A DNA stretch of 64,000 bases from SVEL01 sp045126215 (GTDB taxonomy: Bacteria > Bacillota > Clostridia > Lachnospirales > Lachnospiraceae), in assembly GCA_045126215.1 (NCBI GenBank), contig JBGVOD010000040.1, forward strand, positions 1-64,000, in the 5' to 3' direction. Below are positions 17,371 to 26,698 of this stretch, piece by piece. Each line of letters opens with the position of its first letter. The first letter of the stretch is position 1. The notes below the pieces were generated by a model. The model was not told the origin of the DNA. It searched no databases and was given only the letters and a program-made list of their open reading frames with translations. The translations under genes were made by a program, and so were the position numbers.

Positions 17371-17401
17371 AATAGTTGCCATATGTTTTAGCAACTATTT
17401 A
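17371..17401 (-). terminator. hairpin between early small genes and the fibre block
   Basis: Perfect 10-bp stem AAATAGTTGC/GCAACTATTT (17371-17380 with 17392-17401), 11-nt loop, with TTTT running out of the stem in the leftward direction. It can act as a partial terminator for the genes at 17.4-18.2 kb or as a leader structure of the fibre mRNA. The 92-bp gap around it has no ORF. Confidence 0.5.
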
Positions 17402-17442
17402 CATTTTTTATCATATATAATATACAATTTTTAATTTAATTT

Positions 17443-17655
17443 TTAAAAATCTATTCTCTCCCAACCGCAGTTAGCACAAAAATATCTATACTTTGGCGGA
17501 TATGTAGTATATACTATACTATGATCTCTATATAATTCTGAATCGCAATTAGGACATTTTACCCCAATAGGAAAACTTATTTGATCCATATTTATGTCCT
17601 GTTGATGTATTTTTTGATATTCTTCATATGTAATCATTTCTTTATTTAAATGCAT
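17443..17655 (-). CDS. zinc-ribbon protein
   Basis: 70 aa. CPNCDSEL and FCANCGWERIDF give a CxxC-CxxC zinc ribbon at residues 34-66. The start overlaps the previous stop by 14 bases; an alternative ATG at 17637 would not overlap. Function unknown. Confidence 0.75.
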   Translation of the reverse strand: MHLNKEMITYEEYQKIHQQDINMDQISFPIGVKCPNCDSELYRDHSIVYTTYPPKYRYFCANCGWERIDF

Positions 17656-17983
17656 TCTTTAAATCATTTTTGCAATCCATGTCTTCTCTATGCATTGCGT
17701 CTAGATTGTTTTCTGCTTCGAATCTTTTAATTGTCTCTTTAAATTGTCTTCTATATTTCTTTTGTTTTTCCTTCTTATTAGGCATGTTTAATAGAAATAC
17801 CATATAACTCCATCGTTCATAATTATCCTTCATGGGTTTTATAAGTTTTTCTAAGTTCTCCACTCTTTCCGGAGGAACAATTGTATTTTGAGCTTCCTCT
17901 TCTAATTCGTGCAGTGTTTCTATTATCTCATGGTAGTCTTCACAGATTTTATTGTAGTATTTAATTACATGTTTAACACTCAT
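17642..17983 (-). CDS. unknown helical protein
   Basis: 113 aa, almost all helix and heavily charged, with central WSYMVFLLNMPNKK followed by a basic stretch KEKQKKYRRQ. A similar MVFLLN segment occurs in the 154-aa protein at 18211-18675 (SRMVFLLNEMDED), suggesting the two are distant paralogues. ATG overlaps the previous stop (ATGA). Confidence 0.7.
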   Translation of the reverse strand: MSVKHVIKYYNKICEDYHEIIETLHELEEEAQNTIVPPERVENLEKLIKPMKDNYERWSYMVFLLNMPNKKEKQKKYRRQFKETIKRFEAENNLDAMHREDMDCKNDLKNAFK

Positions 17984-18198
17984 CGTCTTAATAATCCTTT
18001 ATGATCTAATTCTTCTTTAAAATCATTTAAATATTCTTCTGATGGGAGAGAGTACCCAGCAAACTTTAATAATTTGATAGTATTAATTAATATACCCGTA
18101 CTAGTGACTTCATCATCAAAAATAAGTTCTGCTTTTGTTTCTGGGAAATATTCATCATCAATATATTCTTCCTTTTGTTCGTAAATTAATTTAATCAT
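17980..18198 (-). CDS. small unknown protein
   Basis: 72 aa, acidic, beginning MIKLIYEQKEEYID. GAGGAGATAAC precedes the ATG and the stop overlaps the next start. No motif recognised. Confidence 0.7.
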   Translation of the reverse strand: MIKLIYEQKEEYIDDEYFPETKAELIFDDEVTSTGILINTIKLLKFAGYSLPSEEYLNDFKEELDHKGLLRR

Positions 18199-18210
18199 TT
18201 AGTTATCTCC

Positions 18211-18675
18211 TCAGTTCCATAAATCATAAAAATATTTAGAAAACAAATCAAAAAATTCTTTTTTACAGGAATTTATATAATTCCGTTTATTTTGTTCTTC
18301 TCCATAATAAAGCTTTTCTAAATCTATATTTCTCTTAAAATTTTTATCCTCATGTTTTTCTAGTACATATTTTTCATATGAATCTTCAAATGGATTTGTA
18401 TAATTACATTTATCCTCATCCATCTCATTCAATAGAAAAACCATTCTAGATAAAATATTTCTCCACTCTTCGTGGCATGTATTTTCATCTGTATTAGGCA
18501 ATAATGGTGCTGATATGGTAGTATCTCTTAATTGTTTTAGTACTTTAGGCATAATATTAAGAAACCACATATCAACATTATATACATCACTGTCTGAGTA
18601 TCCATGTCTTGCTCTCTGTATTATATTTTTTACTTTATTCTTTATCTCTCTTGTTTTCATATTTATTTTTTTCAT
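18211..18675 (-). CDS. unknown helical protein downstream of tRNA-Trp
   Basis: 154 aa from the ATG at 18675 (MKKINMK); another ATG at 18660 is possible and neither has a strong Shine-Dalgarno. The same frame is open to 18786 only because it runs across the tRNA gene, so that longer reading is rejected. Contains SRMVFLLNEMDED as in its neighbour at 17642-17983. Function unknown. Confidence 0.6.
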   Translation of the reverse strand: MKKINMKTREIKNKVKNIIQRARHGYSDSDVYNVDMWFLNIMPKVLKQLRDTTISAPLLPNTDENTCHEEWRNILSRMVFLLNEMDEDKCNYTNPFEDSYEKYVLEKHEDKNFKRNIDLEKLYYGEEQNKRNYINSCKKEFFDLFSKYFYDLWN

Positions 18676-18691
18676 ATTTATATTCTTATAA

Positions 18692-18763
18692 CAGGCCCAT
18701 AAGGATTTGAACCTTAACCAACAGTTTTGGAGACTGTCATGCTCGCCGTTACACCATGGACCT
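18692..18763 (-). tRNA. tRNA-Trp (anticodon CCA)
   Basis: 72-nt cloverleaf drawn by hand: 7-bp acceptor AGGTCCA/TGGGCCT, a 4-bp D stem with two G-U pairs, 8-nt D loop with GG, anticodon stem ACAGT/ACTGT with loop CTCCAAA (anticodon CCA), 4-nt variable loop, T arm TAAGG-TTCAAAT-CCTTA, discriminator G. CCA is not encoded. The anticodon reads UGG only, so UGA stays a stop. The only tRNA I found. Confidence 0.93.
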
Positions 18764-18766
18764 ATA

Positions 18767-18785
18767 TGCGGGTGTCTTACCCGCA
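18767..18785 (-). other. hairpin just 5' of tRNA-Trp
   Basis: 7-bp G/C-rich stem TGCGGGT/ACCCGCA with a 5-nt loop, three bases before the tRNA 5' end. Without a T-run. It may guide RNase P processing of the precursor or protect the 5' side; such hairpins next to phage tRNAs are common. Confidence 0.5.
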
Positions 18786-18819
18786 ATTTATGTAAATAAA
18801 CTAGATTGATATCTAAATT

Positions 18820-19263
18820 TTACCACCAAAAATCAAAGAAAGTATTTTTAAAAATACCATCCATATATCTTTTGGCTCTTTGTAATTCCTGGTATGCTTT
18901 ATCACCAGTATATACTACACTATATTTCCCATATTTGTTACTAAAATCAGCAATAGCATCATATCTCTTTTTTTGTGCTTCTTTAATTGCTTCTCTTGCT
19001 GGTTTCAAAATTTCTTCAATTTCTAATTTAGCTTCTTCAATAATCTTTGCAGCATCTTCCTTAGCTAAATCATAGTTATTGTAAGCTTCTTGTAATGCTT
19101 CTCCAGCCTCTTCCACCTTCTTAGCCATTGCTTTTTTCTCGTTGGTAACTTTGGTTAATTCAGCTCTTTCTTCTTCTTTCTTTTTCTCCTCTGCTTTCTC
19201 GGCAGCCTCTAATTCCTTCACGGAATCAAAGTTTTTGTGTAATACTTCACTGTAGTACTTCAT
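18820..19263 (-). CDS. coiled-coil protein
   Basis: 147 aa. Residues about 15-105 are a continuous charged coiled coil (EAAEKAEEKKKEEERAEL, AKIIEEAKLEIEEIL), followed by a compact end (YSVVYTGDKAYQEL ... FDFWW). AAAGGAA precedes the ATG. Such proteins are common in large Firmicutes phages; function unknown. Confidence 0.75.
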   Translation of the reverse strand: MKYYSEVLHKNFDSVKELEAAEKAEEKKKEEERAELTKVTNEKKAMAKKVEEAGEALQEAYNNYDLAKEDAAKIIEEAKLEIEEILKPAREAIKEAQKKRYDAIADFSNKYGKYSVVYTGDKAYQELQRAKRYMDGIFKNTFFDFWW

Positions 19264-19283
19264 AATTTCACATTCCTTTCTTA

Positions 19284-19307
19284 CCTAAAGACTAGACCTA
19301 CTTTAGG
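19284..19307 (-). other. leader hairpin of the coiled-coil gene
   Basis: Stem CCTAAAG/CTTTAGG (7 bp), 10-nt loop, ending a few bases before the AAAGGAA ribosome binding site. No T-run. It may protect or tune the mRNA of the coiled-coil gene. Confidence 0.4.
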
Positions 19308-19339
19308 ACTTTAAATATTTTTTCTTTATATTAATCAAT

Positions 19340-20590
19340 CTAGTTTAATACAATTCTATAAAGTGTGTCCATAACATTTTCCTTAGACACAATAATTAAA
19401 TTCTGAGATGGATAAGCATTTAATCTTAATTTTTCTGCATATTCATCTGTTCCCATAATAGAACCATTCGATAATAACAGTGTTTGATTTATTTCATCTG
19501 CACTGAAGTGGTGTCTGTGTGATGTGAGAACTAAATCGTAATGTTCGTGAGTCATTAAACTTAAATTCTGGATTACGTGAGATGGCTTATCCTTATCCCC
19601 ATGTACAGCTATTACTTTATGATCTAAAATATCAAAGTTAATAATATCGGGAGCAAATTTATTGTTGTCAAAAATAGTTACATTGTTAAACTCTTTTAAT
19701 CTCTCTTTTAAGTACCAAGCTGTAAATCTAGACAGTGATTCTAAATTTAAACTATTTTCTTTTATCGGTTCTACCCTGCTGTGATTGTCAAGACAATCAT
19801 AATATTCTATCTCAGGGATGTAATGAGATAAGTCCGCAATAAACTCAGCAATTAATTCAGAAATTTGTTGTGTTTGAGTTACAACATCCATTCTACTATT
19901 GATTCTTAATTGAGTATGGATTCTGCCTGAGATTAAATCTCCTAAATTTGCAATATACAATTTTGATACTGAGTTTTTATGACAATTAACAATTACTTTA
20001 TCTCTCAGTTGTTCTAATCTAGATTTACATATTTTTGGGTTATATTTATTCCAATAGTTATCAATATTCATACCATAATGAATATCTGACAACTGTAGTA
20101 TAGCATGTCTGTAATTACTTGTATATTTTTCATTTAATTTATGTAATGAATCAGGTTTTGGTGGGGTGAGTCTAAATTTACTGTCTATTAAAGAAATAGA
20201 ATCACGGACCATTTCTTTTAAAGTTTCTTCCCTTGTAATTCTTCTGGCAAGAGAATTAATCTGATTTCTTTCGTCTTTTAACTTAATCTTCTCTTTTATT
20301 ACCTCATCTAATTCTACGTCATAATAATCTACATTACTGAGAATAGGCGATTCGGAATCGTGAGTAATATCTTCCCAGGATAACTGGTTATATGTTTCTT
20401 CTTCTAGTGCAGAGATATTCAGCTTATTAGCCCTCTTCCTGTAGGCATCTTCCCCAAGGTTCTGATCTAATTCTTTATTAATAATTTCTGCTACATCTTT
20501 CCATGTTAAATCGGCCACGAATTTTAATTTAAATATTCTCTCGCAGAATTCTTCTGCAGTTTCGTTATCTCTTCTATCAAAGTTCATCAT
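19340..20590 (-). CDS. calcineurin-like metallophosphoesterase
   Basis: 416 aa. N-terminal 130 residues are helical with an HTH-like part (TWKDVAEIINKEL). The phosphoesterase domain (about 165-416) shows SDIHYG, NLGDLISG, LDNHSR in place of GNHD, AVHGDKD and SHRHH in place of GHxH: all metal-ligand motifs in order. The likely substrate is a nucleic acid, and it differs from the SbcD-like protein at 24726-25760. Starts with a 4-bp overlap with the preceding gene. Confidence 0.85.
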   Translation of the reverse strand: MMNFDRRDNETAEEFCERIFKLKFVADLTWKDVAEIINKELDQNLGEDAYRKRANKLNISALEEETYNQLSWEDITHDSESPILSNVDYYDVELDEVIKEKIKLKDERNQINSLARRITREETLKEMVRDSISLIDSKFRLTPPKPDSLHKLNEKYTSNYRHAILQLSDIHYGMNIDNYWNKYNPKICKSRLEQLRDKVIVNCHKNSVSKLYIANLGDLISGRIHTQLRINSRMDVVTQTQQISELIAEFIADLSHYIPEIEYYDCLDNHSRVEPIKENSLNLESLSRFTAWYLKERLKEFNNVTIFDNNKFAPDIINFDILDHKVIAVHGDKDKPSHVIQNLSLMTHEHYDLVLTSHRHHFSADEINQTLLLSNGSIMGTDEYAEKLRLNAYPSQNLIIVSKENVMDTLYRIVLN

Positions 20591-21060
20591 TCGCCTTCTG
20601 ACTTCTCCCTTTCTGTTTCTTGCATATCAATTACATCAATGCTGGAATTGTTATCCATTATATTTCTTATTGCATCAGTAATTCGCTGTCTCGATTCTCT
20701 ATTTAATTCTGCTCCGAGATTTATATTTAAGTTGTTTTGATTCAACTGGATATGGGGGGTTTGAATCTGATCTGTGTCTATCTCTGTTTTGGAGATAGTA
20801 TCCTGGATTACCTTAAAGCAATCAAGCAAATCTTTGTTACTAAATGTATTTGCACTTGTTGTCACCCTCTCTTCTAGTTGGTCGTAGACTTTATTCTGCA
20901 GTTCTGTCAGCTTATTTTTTCTTATGATATTCTTCTTTTGAATATTTATGTTAAATAAGTCGATAATTGCTCTGATGTTTTCTACATTATCTTCTGCTAG
21001 AAGTTGAGTTTCTAATTCTTCAATTTCAGTCCTTAGATCAGGTAGTTTTTTCTCTTCCAT
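20587..21060 (-). CDS. unknown helical protein
   Basis: 157 aa. N-terminal coiled region (EIEELETQLLAEDN), then helices, and a C-terminal segment INLGAELNRESRQRITDAI. It overlaps the metallophosphoesterase start by 4 bases and follows the 113-aa gene by one base, so the products may act together. No family recognised. Confidence 0.7.
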   Translation of the reverse strand: MEEKKLPDLRTEIEELETQLLAEDNVENIRAIIDLFNINIQKKNIIRKNKLTELQNKVYDQLEERVTTSANTFSNKDLLDCFKVIQDTISKTEIDTDQIQTPHIQLNQNNLNINLGAELNRESRQRITDAIRNIMDNNSSIDVIDMQETEREKSEGE

Positions 21061-21401
21061 TATATTAATTCTTTATACAGAGAAAGTATTTTATTCTCCA
21101 GGTTTTTTTCAATACTTTTTATTAACGGGCTTTCTTTTCCGGTTAACGTCTGTATAATGTCCTTTTCAAAAGATTTAGAAGGTATAAAATCATATGTTAT
21201 AAACCCTTCTTCATCACTTAAATTGATTATTAATTCACCTATACCAATATCTGAAGAGATGGAATTCTTCTCGGATAGGACTAGTTCGTTATATACTTGA
21301 TGTCCTATCTCTTTCTCCAAGGTATTAAATATGTTTTTTAATGTTGGTTTAGGTATTCTAGTTAAGGTAGATAAATCATCTAATGTGTTTGTATCGTACA
21401 T
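21060..21401 (-). CDS. unknown protein with HTH-like N-terminus
   Basis: 113 aa. LDDLSTLTRIPKPTLKNIF looks like a helix-turn-helix; the middle is beta-rich (DIGIGELIINL, FITYDFIPS). Overlaps the 157-aa gene by one base. Possible DNA-binding accessory protein (inference). Confidence 0.65.
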   Translation of the reverse strand: MYDTNTLDDLSTLTRIPKPTLKNIFNTLEKEIGHQVYNELVLSEKNSISSDIGIGELIINLSDEEGFITYDFIPSKSFEKDIIQTLTGKESPLIKSIEKNLENKILSLYKELI

Positions 21402-21410
21402 AGTCGTAAC

Positions 21411-21608
21411 CTATTTTATAGACTTTAAGAGCTTTATCTCATTCTGTCTTGCTACTCTACTTAAACATTCTGTAAGAGTTTTATAGTATGTGTCGAGTGA
21501 TTTGTTCAACCTTTCGTTAATGCAAGAAATCAATATTTCACTTCTATTTTTCTTATAATTACTTAGTTCAACAGATACGCTTTTTAGCTCGGCTAAATTT
21601 AGTTTCAT
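21411..21608 (-). CDS. small unknown protein
   Basis: 65 aa, helical and basic (SNYKKNRSEIL, ARQNEIKLLKSIK). Overlaps the previous stop by 4 bases. No motif recognised. Confidence 0.65.
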   Translation of the reverse strand: MKLNLAELKSVSVELSNYKKNRSEILISCINERLNKSLDTYYKTLTECLSRVARQNEIKLLKSIK

Positions 21609-21976
21609 TTTATTAAAGAATATCTTTCCAATATCGGTACAATCTTGTTGTAATCTTTCTCTATCTTAGAAAGCTCTTTTTTGTTGCAGTCCAATATTTT
21701 TATAGCATCATCATAGTCTATCTTATCAATATTTATATATTGATATAGAACTAATACATTTACTAATCTCTCCAGTTCTTCGATTGTTGGTATTTTTATT
21801 TTCATACCACCAAAATATTCACACAGCTTTAAAAACTCATCCTTATTTAATATATAGATCAACTCACTTAGAGTAGAGTACTCTGGGATGTTTCTGAGTT
21901 TAAATAGGACAAAAAGTATTAAAGAATATGTATCTTGATTTTTTAATGTAGCTAATTCTTCTTTTAATTTAGGCAT
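21605..21976 (-). CDS. unknown helical protein
   Basis: 123 aa, all-helical, with leucine-rich segments (LIYILNKDEFLKLCEYF, ERLVNVLVLYQYINIDKI). Follows the 290-aa gene by 5 bases. No motif recognised. Confidence 0.65.
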   Translation of the reverse strand: MPKLKEELATLKNQDTYSLILFVLFKLRNIPEYSTLSELIYILNKDEFLKLCEYFGGMKIKIPTIEELERLVNVLVLYQYINIDKIDYDDAIKILDCNKKELSKIEKDYNKIVPILERYSLIK

Positions 21977-21981
21977 AGTCT

Positions 21982-22854
21982 CTATTCGTATGATTCTAAA
22001 AGGTTATTGTTGCTCATCTCATCAATGGTAATTCTGATTAGATCACTTTCGTCTATGCAGGTGTCGTAAGAACTTATTTTAAAAGTGGCGCTTAAATGTG
22101 ATTTTATTCTTCTACACAGAACGGTTATATAATCTGCCATATTATCTTCCAATTGATATAGCAGTACTTCCCTGTTGGTGCTTTTATTATAAACAGACTC
22201 TATTTCGTGTAGCTTATTGTCTTCTTTATGATAAGGGTTTTCTTTTATATTATCCACCCGATATCTATCTTTTTTTGATAGAATAAAAGAATTTAGTATT
22301 GTTAATAAACAGCTGATATAAATATTATTCCATTCCTTCTCGTTATTATAGTAAGGATTTTCTTTTAAAAAGTCTCTTATTGTCCTACACATCGAAGACA
22401 GACAAACTTCTAATTCTACCTCATTAAAACCCTGCCTGTAGTAGTTTATTTGATTAGCAACGCTGAAGCGGGTTGTTTTTACATCTCCAATTAGTTTCTG
22501 ATTTATCGAAAAGCTCTGGCTGTATCTCTCCTGTTCAAAAGTGACTTTTCTACCATAAAGAGTCTTTTTCATGTAATTCAACACACTGGATATTTTTGGC
22601 ATCTTAGGAGTTCCGTCTTCTTTTAATATCTCCTGCTTAGGGTTTCTCAACCTTAGATAAATATCTTCAGCAAATGTTAAGGCAAAATCCTTATAGTATT
22701 CAGACCGTTTAAATAGTTTATGTTGATGAGAGAGCATTAGTGCAAGATGGTACAAGTATATAAATACTTTTTCATCATCGCAATCTTCTTCATATACATG
22801 ATTGTCTATGTAGATAGCCATGTCGGTATATTTAATCGGTGGTTTTGGTATCAT
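21982..22854 (-). CDS. unknown protein linked to the SbcCD genes
   Basis: 290 aa, helical, with a region KISSVLNYMKKTLYGRKV and a basic mid-part. The ORF starts 4 bases after the SbcC-like gene stop, so it belongs to that recombination operon. I considered a sigma-like or recombination-mediator role but saw no diagnostic motif. Confidence 0.65.
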   Translation of the reverse strand: MIPKPPIKYTDMAIYIDNHVYEEDCDDEKVFIYLYHLALMLSHQHKLFKRSEYYKDFALTFAEDIYLRLRNPKQEILKEDGTPKMPKISSVLNYMKKTLYGRKVTFEQERYSQSFSINQKLIGDVKTTRFSVANQINYYRQGFNEVELEVCLSSMCRTIRDFLKENPYYNNEKEWNNIYISCLLTILNSFILSKKDRYRVDNIKENPYHKEDNKLHEIESVYNKSTNREVLLYQLEDNMADYITVLCRRIKSHLSATFKISSYDTCIDESDLIRITIDEMSNNNLLESYE

Positions 22855-22858
22855 AATA

Positions 22859-24724
22859 CTACCCTGTAGTTACTATGGAGCTTATGCTATTATTTTTTGT
22901 AACAACAATCTCCCCATCGTACGGAAACATTAAATTTTCATGGTGTGTAATAAAATAAATAGCAGGGACGTCTTTTAAATTGTTTGTTATTAAAGTAATG
23001 ACTGTATTTACTCCTTGCACGTCAAGAAAGTCTGTTACTTCATCTAATATAAGGATATTTGATGAAAAATTAAGATATTTAGAAAGCATGTTTCTTATTG
23101 CGAATTGGACAATAATATCTACTTTCTGTTTTTCTCCTCCGGAAAGATTCTCGTACTCTTTATTATCATACAAGATGGAAATATTATTTCCATCCAGTCT
23201 AAATTCGAAGTTATTATTTCCAAAAACCTGCTCACAATAATGCTTTGCAATCTTATCGATGTACTGTATGACGTTTACTAGCAAGTAACCTCTGAAGTCC
23301 TTGTTCAATGCTGTGTTGATTCTGTTGATGATAGAAAGTCGTTTTTCCAGCTGTTCTTTATTATCTATGTTATACAATATATCTAAATCAATTTTGTCTA
23401 GTAATTCTGTGATTAAGGTTAATGCTTTTTTATTTTCACTGTATGTTTTTTCTCTATTTTGAATGGCATATTCTTTAACAGCTATATCTAATTTTATTTT
23501 GTTTAAATATCCAGATACTACTTTATCTCTTTCAATATCATTCTCAGTTATTTGAGTAGTTACTTCTTTTAATTTATTTTTTATTTCAAATAACTCATCA
23601 TCTAGATTTTTTGTCTCTCTGTCTAATTCTTCTTTAAGGTTTATTTTTAATTCTTTAATGTCTTCTTCAATAACATTTTTATCTTTCATCAAATCACCGT
23701 ATTCTATTTTTAACGGTTCTACATCCGGTTTTTTAACGTCTTTTAATTTTTGACCACATGTAGGACAAGTATCGGAAATAGACTCTATCTCTTTTATCTG
23801 TCTTGATAAGTGGAATAATTGATTGTTTAATTCATCCAAATTATTTTTATAAGCTTCTATTTTTGGCTCATACTTATCCCTTATGTTGGATGAACATTGT
23901 GTTAGTTTTTGTTGAGTAATTTCTCTTTCTTCTTCTAATGTGTTTTTTGAAGTGTTTAATTCATTTAATTTTAAACAAAACTCTTCTACCTTAATTTCAA
24001 GCTCTTTTTTATTACCATACAGAGTGTTTAATTCTTCTTTTAATGTCTCTTCATCTGGCAAATTATTCAATTCATTTGATACTTTTTCTAATTCTTCCTC
24101 TTTGTTTTTCTTGGTTGTATTTAAGATTAATGTTTTATCTTCTACTTCTCTTAATGAATCAGATAAAACCTTTTTTCTAGAAGAAACCTTATCTTTCAAA
24201 TCTTCAATCATAAAATTAGATTTTGATAATTTTTCTAATAATTCTTTTCTACCACTCGGTGAATTATTAGTAAACCTCTGTGGTAATCCCTGGCCTAATA
24301 ATATTACTGATCCAATTAAGGTACTATCTAGATCAGGAAGATACTGATTTAAAATCTCAGTTGTATCTCTAATGCCCTTCCCGGACTTATCTTCATCATT
24401 TACAAATAAAAACAAGGAAGAAGGTTTTTTCTTTCTTATAATTCGGTACTCATCTTTATCGACTGAAAATTCCAATCTGACTTCAGCGCTTTTTCCCGTC
24501 TTTAAGTTCGATACTTCTTTTGTCCCGCGTACCGTCTCTCCCGTTAATGCCCAGCAAAGTGCTTCAAATAAAGTACTTTTACCGCTTCCGTTTGACAGGG
24601 CAGAGTCTTCTGCGTTATTGTTTCTACCCCTGACGATAAAGTATCCAACTCTATCTAAGTCTAACTCTGCATGTTCAAAGGACATGAAATTATCGATAAT
24701 TAATCTTTTAAATATAATTTTCAT
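22859..24724 (-). CDS. SbcC/Rad50-like ATPase (T4 gp46-type)
   Basis: 621 aa. Walker A GSGKST at 46-51, long coiled coils, a zinc-hook CPTCGQKL about half-way (near 320), ABC signature NLSGGEKQKVDI and Walker B ILILDEVTDFLD near the end. With the adjacent SbcD-like nuclease it should resect double-strand ends for recombination-dependent replication and break host DNA. Its ATG follows the sbcD stop by one base. Confidence 0.95.
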   Translation of the reverse strand: MKIIFKRLIIDNFMSFEHAELDLDRVGYFIVRGRNNNAEDSALSNGSGKSTLFEALCWALTGETVRGTKEVSNLKTGKSAEVRLEFSVDKDEYRIIRKKKPSSLFLFVNDEDKSGKGIRDTTEILNQYLPDLDSTLIGSVILLGQGLPQRFTNNSPSGRKELLEKLSKSNFMIEDLKDKVSSRKKVLSDSLREVEDKTLILNTTKKNKEEELEKVSNELNNLPDEETLKEELNTLYGNKKELEIKVEEFCLKLNELNTSKNTLEEEREITQQKLTQCSSNIRDKYEPKIEAYKNNLDELNNQLFHLSRQIKEIESISDTCPTCGQKLKDVKKPDVEPLKIEYGDLMKDKNVIEEDIKELKINLKEELDRETKNLDDELFEIKNKLKEVTTQITENDIERDKVVSGYLNKIKLDIAVKEYAIQNREKTYSENKKALTLITELLDKIDLDILYNIDNKEQLEKRLSIINRINTALNKDFRGYLLVNVIQYIDKIAKHYCEQVFGNNNFEFRLDGNNISILYDNKEYENLSGGEKQKVDIIVQFAIRNMLSKYLNFSSNILILDEVTDFLDVQGVNTVITLITNNLKDVPAIYFITHHENLMFPYDGEIVVTKNNSISSIVTTG

Positions 24725-24725
24725 T

Positions 24726-25760
24726 TTAGTTACTGTGTAAGATATGTGAGATTTCTTCTCTTGTCATTTCACTAGCATCAATGTTGGAAAGAATGTATTT
24801 TTCAAATTCCATATAATGATCTATAGATAGATCTTCGTGTACAATCTCAGGATTGTCTTCAACTGTCGGGGTTACTAGAATCCTGCTTTCTACGATGTTC
24901 GTACTATTCTTTATAAAACTCCTAGCCTCGTCAAAAACCTCTTCAGATGTCTGAACTGTAAGTACAGAATTCGGCTTAAAATTATCATTGAGGGGTATTC
25001 CTTCTGACCAGTCTTCTTTATAAAAATTAAATGCATTTGGGTTTTCATAAACATCTATCCTTAGAGTGTCCGTATCTAGAATAAAGATGACATGGTTGTA
25101 TTTACCCGCATTTTCTGAAAAATTTTGTCCTGTTAAGTTACCTACATTGAAAATCTTGTCTGCGATTTTGCCGCCGTTGTGTATATGTCCATTAATACAC
25201 AAGTCACAATTATCTTGAATTTCTTCAATTGTAAAACCTTGTTTTGACATGAATGAACCTAGCTGTATGCCTGCAATATCATTGTGCATTAGTAATATAG
25301 TTGTAGTAGGTCTATTATTTTTAAACTTCAGGTAAGACTCTAGATTTTGCCGAGTACCTTCTAATACATAGGGAAGTAAAACAATACCTGTGTTTGTATC
25401 TATATTTAATAACTTAGGTTTTTCAACGATATATTTAAATTCTGTCCTGTCAAATACATTGGAAGAGTTAATTAATGAAGTATTACTTCCTATTTCATGA
25501 TTACCTACAAGAAAATACTTAGGTATGTTATTCCATTTTATCTCTTTTAGGGCTGTAATTTCTTCAGAATTTAAATCTGGTTTATCAAAAAAATCTCCCA
25601 TGTATACATTGAAGGTGCATCCAAGCTGCTCAGTCAAACTTTCAGCCCAGTCTACTGATTTTATACAATTTTCAAGACGAAAAGAGTATTTCTCCCCTCT
25701 TCTTCTTATTATACTAGAGTATTGACACCAGTGAACGTCCCCGATAATTCCAATTTTCAT
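24726..25760 (-). CDS. SbcD/Mre11-like nuclease (T4 gp47-type)
   Basis: 344 aa. Phosphoesterase motifs in order: GDVHWCQY, GDFFDKPD, VGNHEIG, MHND, NGHIHNGG. Mn-dependent nuclease partner of the SbcC-like ATPase encoded next. The C-terminal 90 residues should be the capping/ATPase-binding part. Preceded 23 bases upstream by the clamp-loader delta-like gene. Confidence 0.95.
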   Translation of the reverse strand: MKIGIIGDVHWCQYSSIIRRRGEKYSFRLENCIKSVDWAESLTEQLGCTFNVYMGDFFDKPDLNSEEITALKEIKWNNIPKYFLVGNHEIGSNTSLINSSNVFDRTEFKYIVEKPKLLNIDTNTGIVLLPYVLEGTRQNLESYLKFKNNRPTTTILLMHNDIAGIQLGSFMSKQGFTIEEIQDNCDLCINGHIHNGGKIADKIFNVGNLTGQNFSENAGKYNHVIFILDTDTLRIDVYENPNAFNFYKEDWSEGIPLNDNFKPNSVLTVQTSEEVFDEARSFIKNSTNIVESRILVTPTVEDNPEIVHEDLSIDHYMEFEKYILSNIDASEMTREEISHILHSN

Positions 25761-25783
25761 CTTTGATTATTTTTCTGCCTATC

Positions 25784-26698
25784 TTATAATTGCAATATGT
25801 GTACTAACAAATATTCTATGCTTTTCTCTACTTCTATCTCTCCCATCTTTATCTGCCTGTCTATGTCGGTTAAAAATCCAAATATATACATTAATTCTTC
25901 CTTTGTGTAATAACCAATATTGTTTTTCTTTATAGCCCAAAATTGATTTGATTTTAATCCTGCATTTTCAGGGGTTGGATTAGGTGATAGTTGTATCTTT
26001 ATTATATTTCTAAAGTTGTTATACAGGAGGGCAATTATACCCATGTGATTAATTCCTGTATTTTTTAATTCTTCATATATCCTCACAGCTTCAGCTTTTT
26101 GCCTTTTTATAATAGCACTAACAAAATTGAAGCTGTTATAAGGTATCAGATCTCCTAACGTGCCATCGGCTATAAATTGTTTGAATAAATCTTTCCTATA
26201 TTTTTCCTCAAAAATTTCTATTTTGTCTAATTCTTTTTCTAGTCGCCATAAATCGTGATCAGTCAGTTCTAACAGCCTGTCTAAATCTTCAATATCAATT
26301 CCCTTTCCTCTTGAATAAGTATAATCTTTTATTTGCCATAACTCCACCTTAGGAATATCCACTATGTATTCTTTGATTTTTTCAACATCTTTTATCTTCC
26401 TGCCGGTATATATGATACAACATCTCTTGAGAGTAGAAACAAGACTTAATTCATCTAACTTGTCGGTATAGTAAATATAAAAATAATTGCTCTCCAACAT
26501 GGAAAGGAACCCTTCATCACTCCAGGTAGGAATTTCAGAAATATTATCAACATGAAGTGATTGCAGGTTGTTAGATAAAATCAAATGATGTATGTATTGA
26601 TGAGCTAGAAAAGGACAATTATCTATATTATTAATAATAAAAGAAGTATTGTCGTATTTATTTTGCTCTATAATTTCTCTTAGTCTCTCTATTTTCAT
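25784..26698 (-). CDS. clamp-loader delta subunit (HolA-like)
   Basis: 304 aa. Lacks Walker motifs, as delta does. The C-terminal helical collar is recognisable: AVRIYEELKNTG, IIALLYNNFRNIIKIQL, then NAGLKSNQFWAIKKNN and a final helix. Overlaps the delta'-like gene by 4 bases, consistent with a complex. Role: opens the sliding clamp encoded at 33175-34296. Assignment rests on pattern and neighbours. Confidence 0.8.
   Translation of the reverse strand: MKIERLREIIEQNKYDNTSFIINNIDNCPFLAHQYIHHLILSNNLQSLHVDNISEIPTWSDEGFLSMLESNYFYIYYTDKLDELSLVSTLKRCCIIYTGRKIKDVEKIKEYIVDIPKVELWQIKDYTYSRGKGIDIEDLDRLLELTDHDLWRLEKELDKIEIFEEKYRKDLFKQFIADGTLGDLIPYNSFNFVSAIIKRQKAEAVRIYEELKNTGINHMGIIALLYNNFRNIIKIQLSPNPTPENAGLKSNQFWAIKKNNIGYYTKEELMYIFGFLTDIDRQIKMGEIEVEKSIEYLLVHILQL

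Noticed and set aside
18676..18786. N-terminal extension of the 154-aa protein (starts MRVRHPHIG)
   Set aside because: It is the translation of the tRNA-Trp gene and its flanking hairpin.
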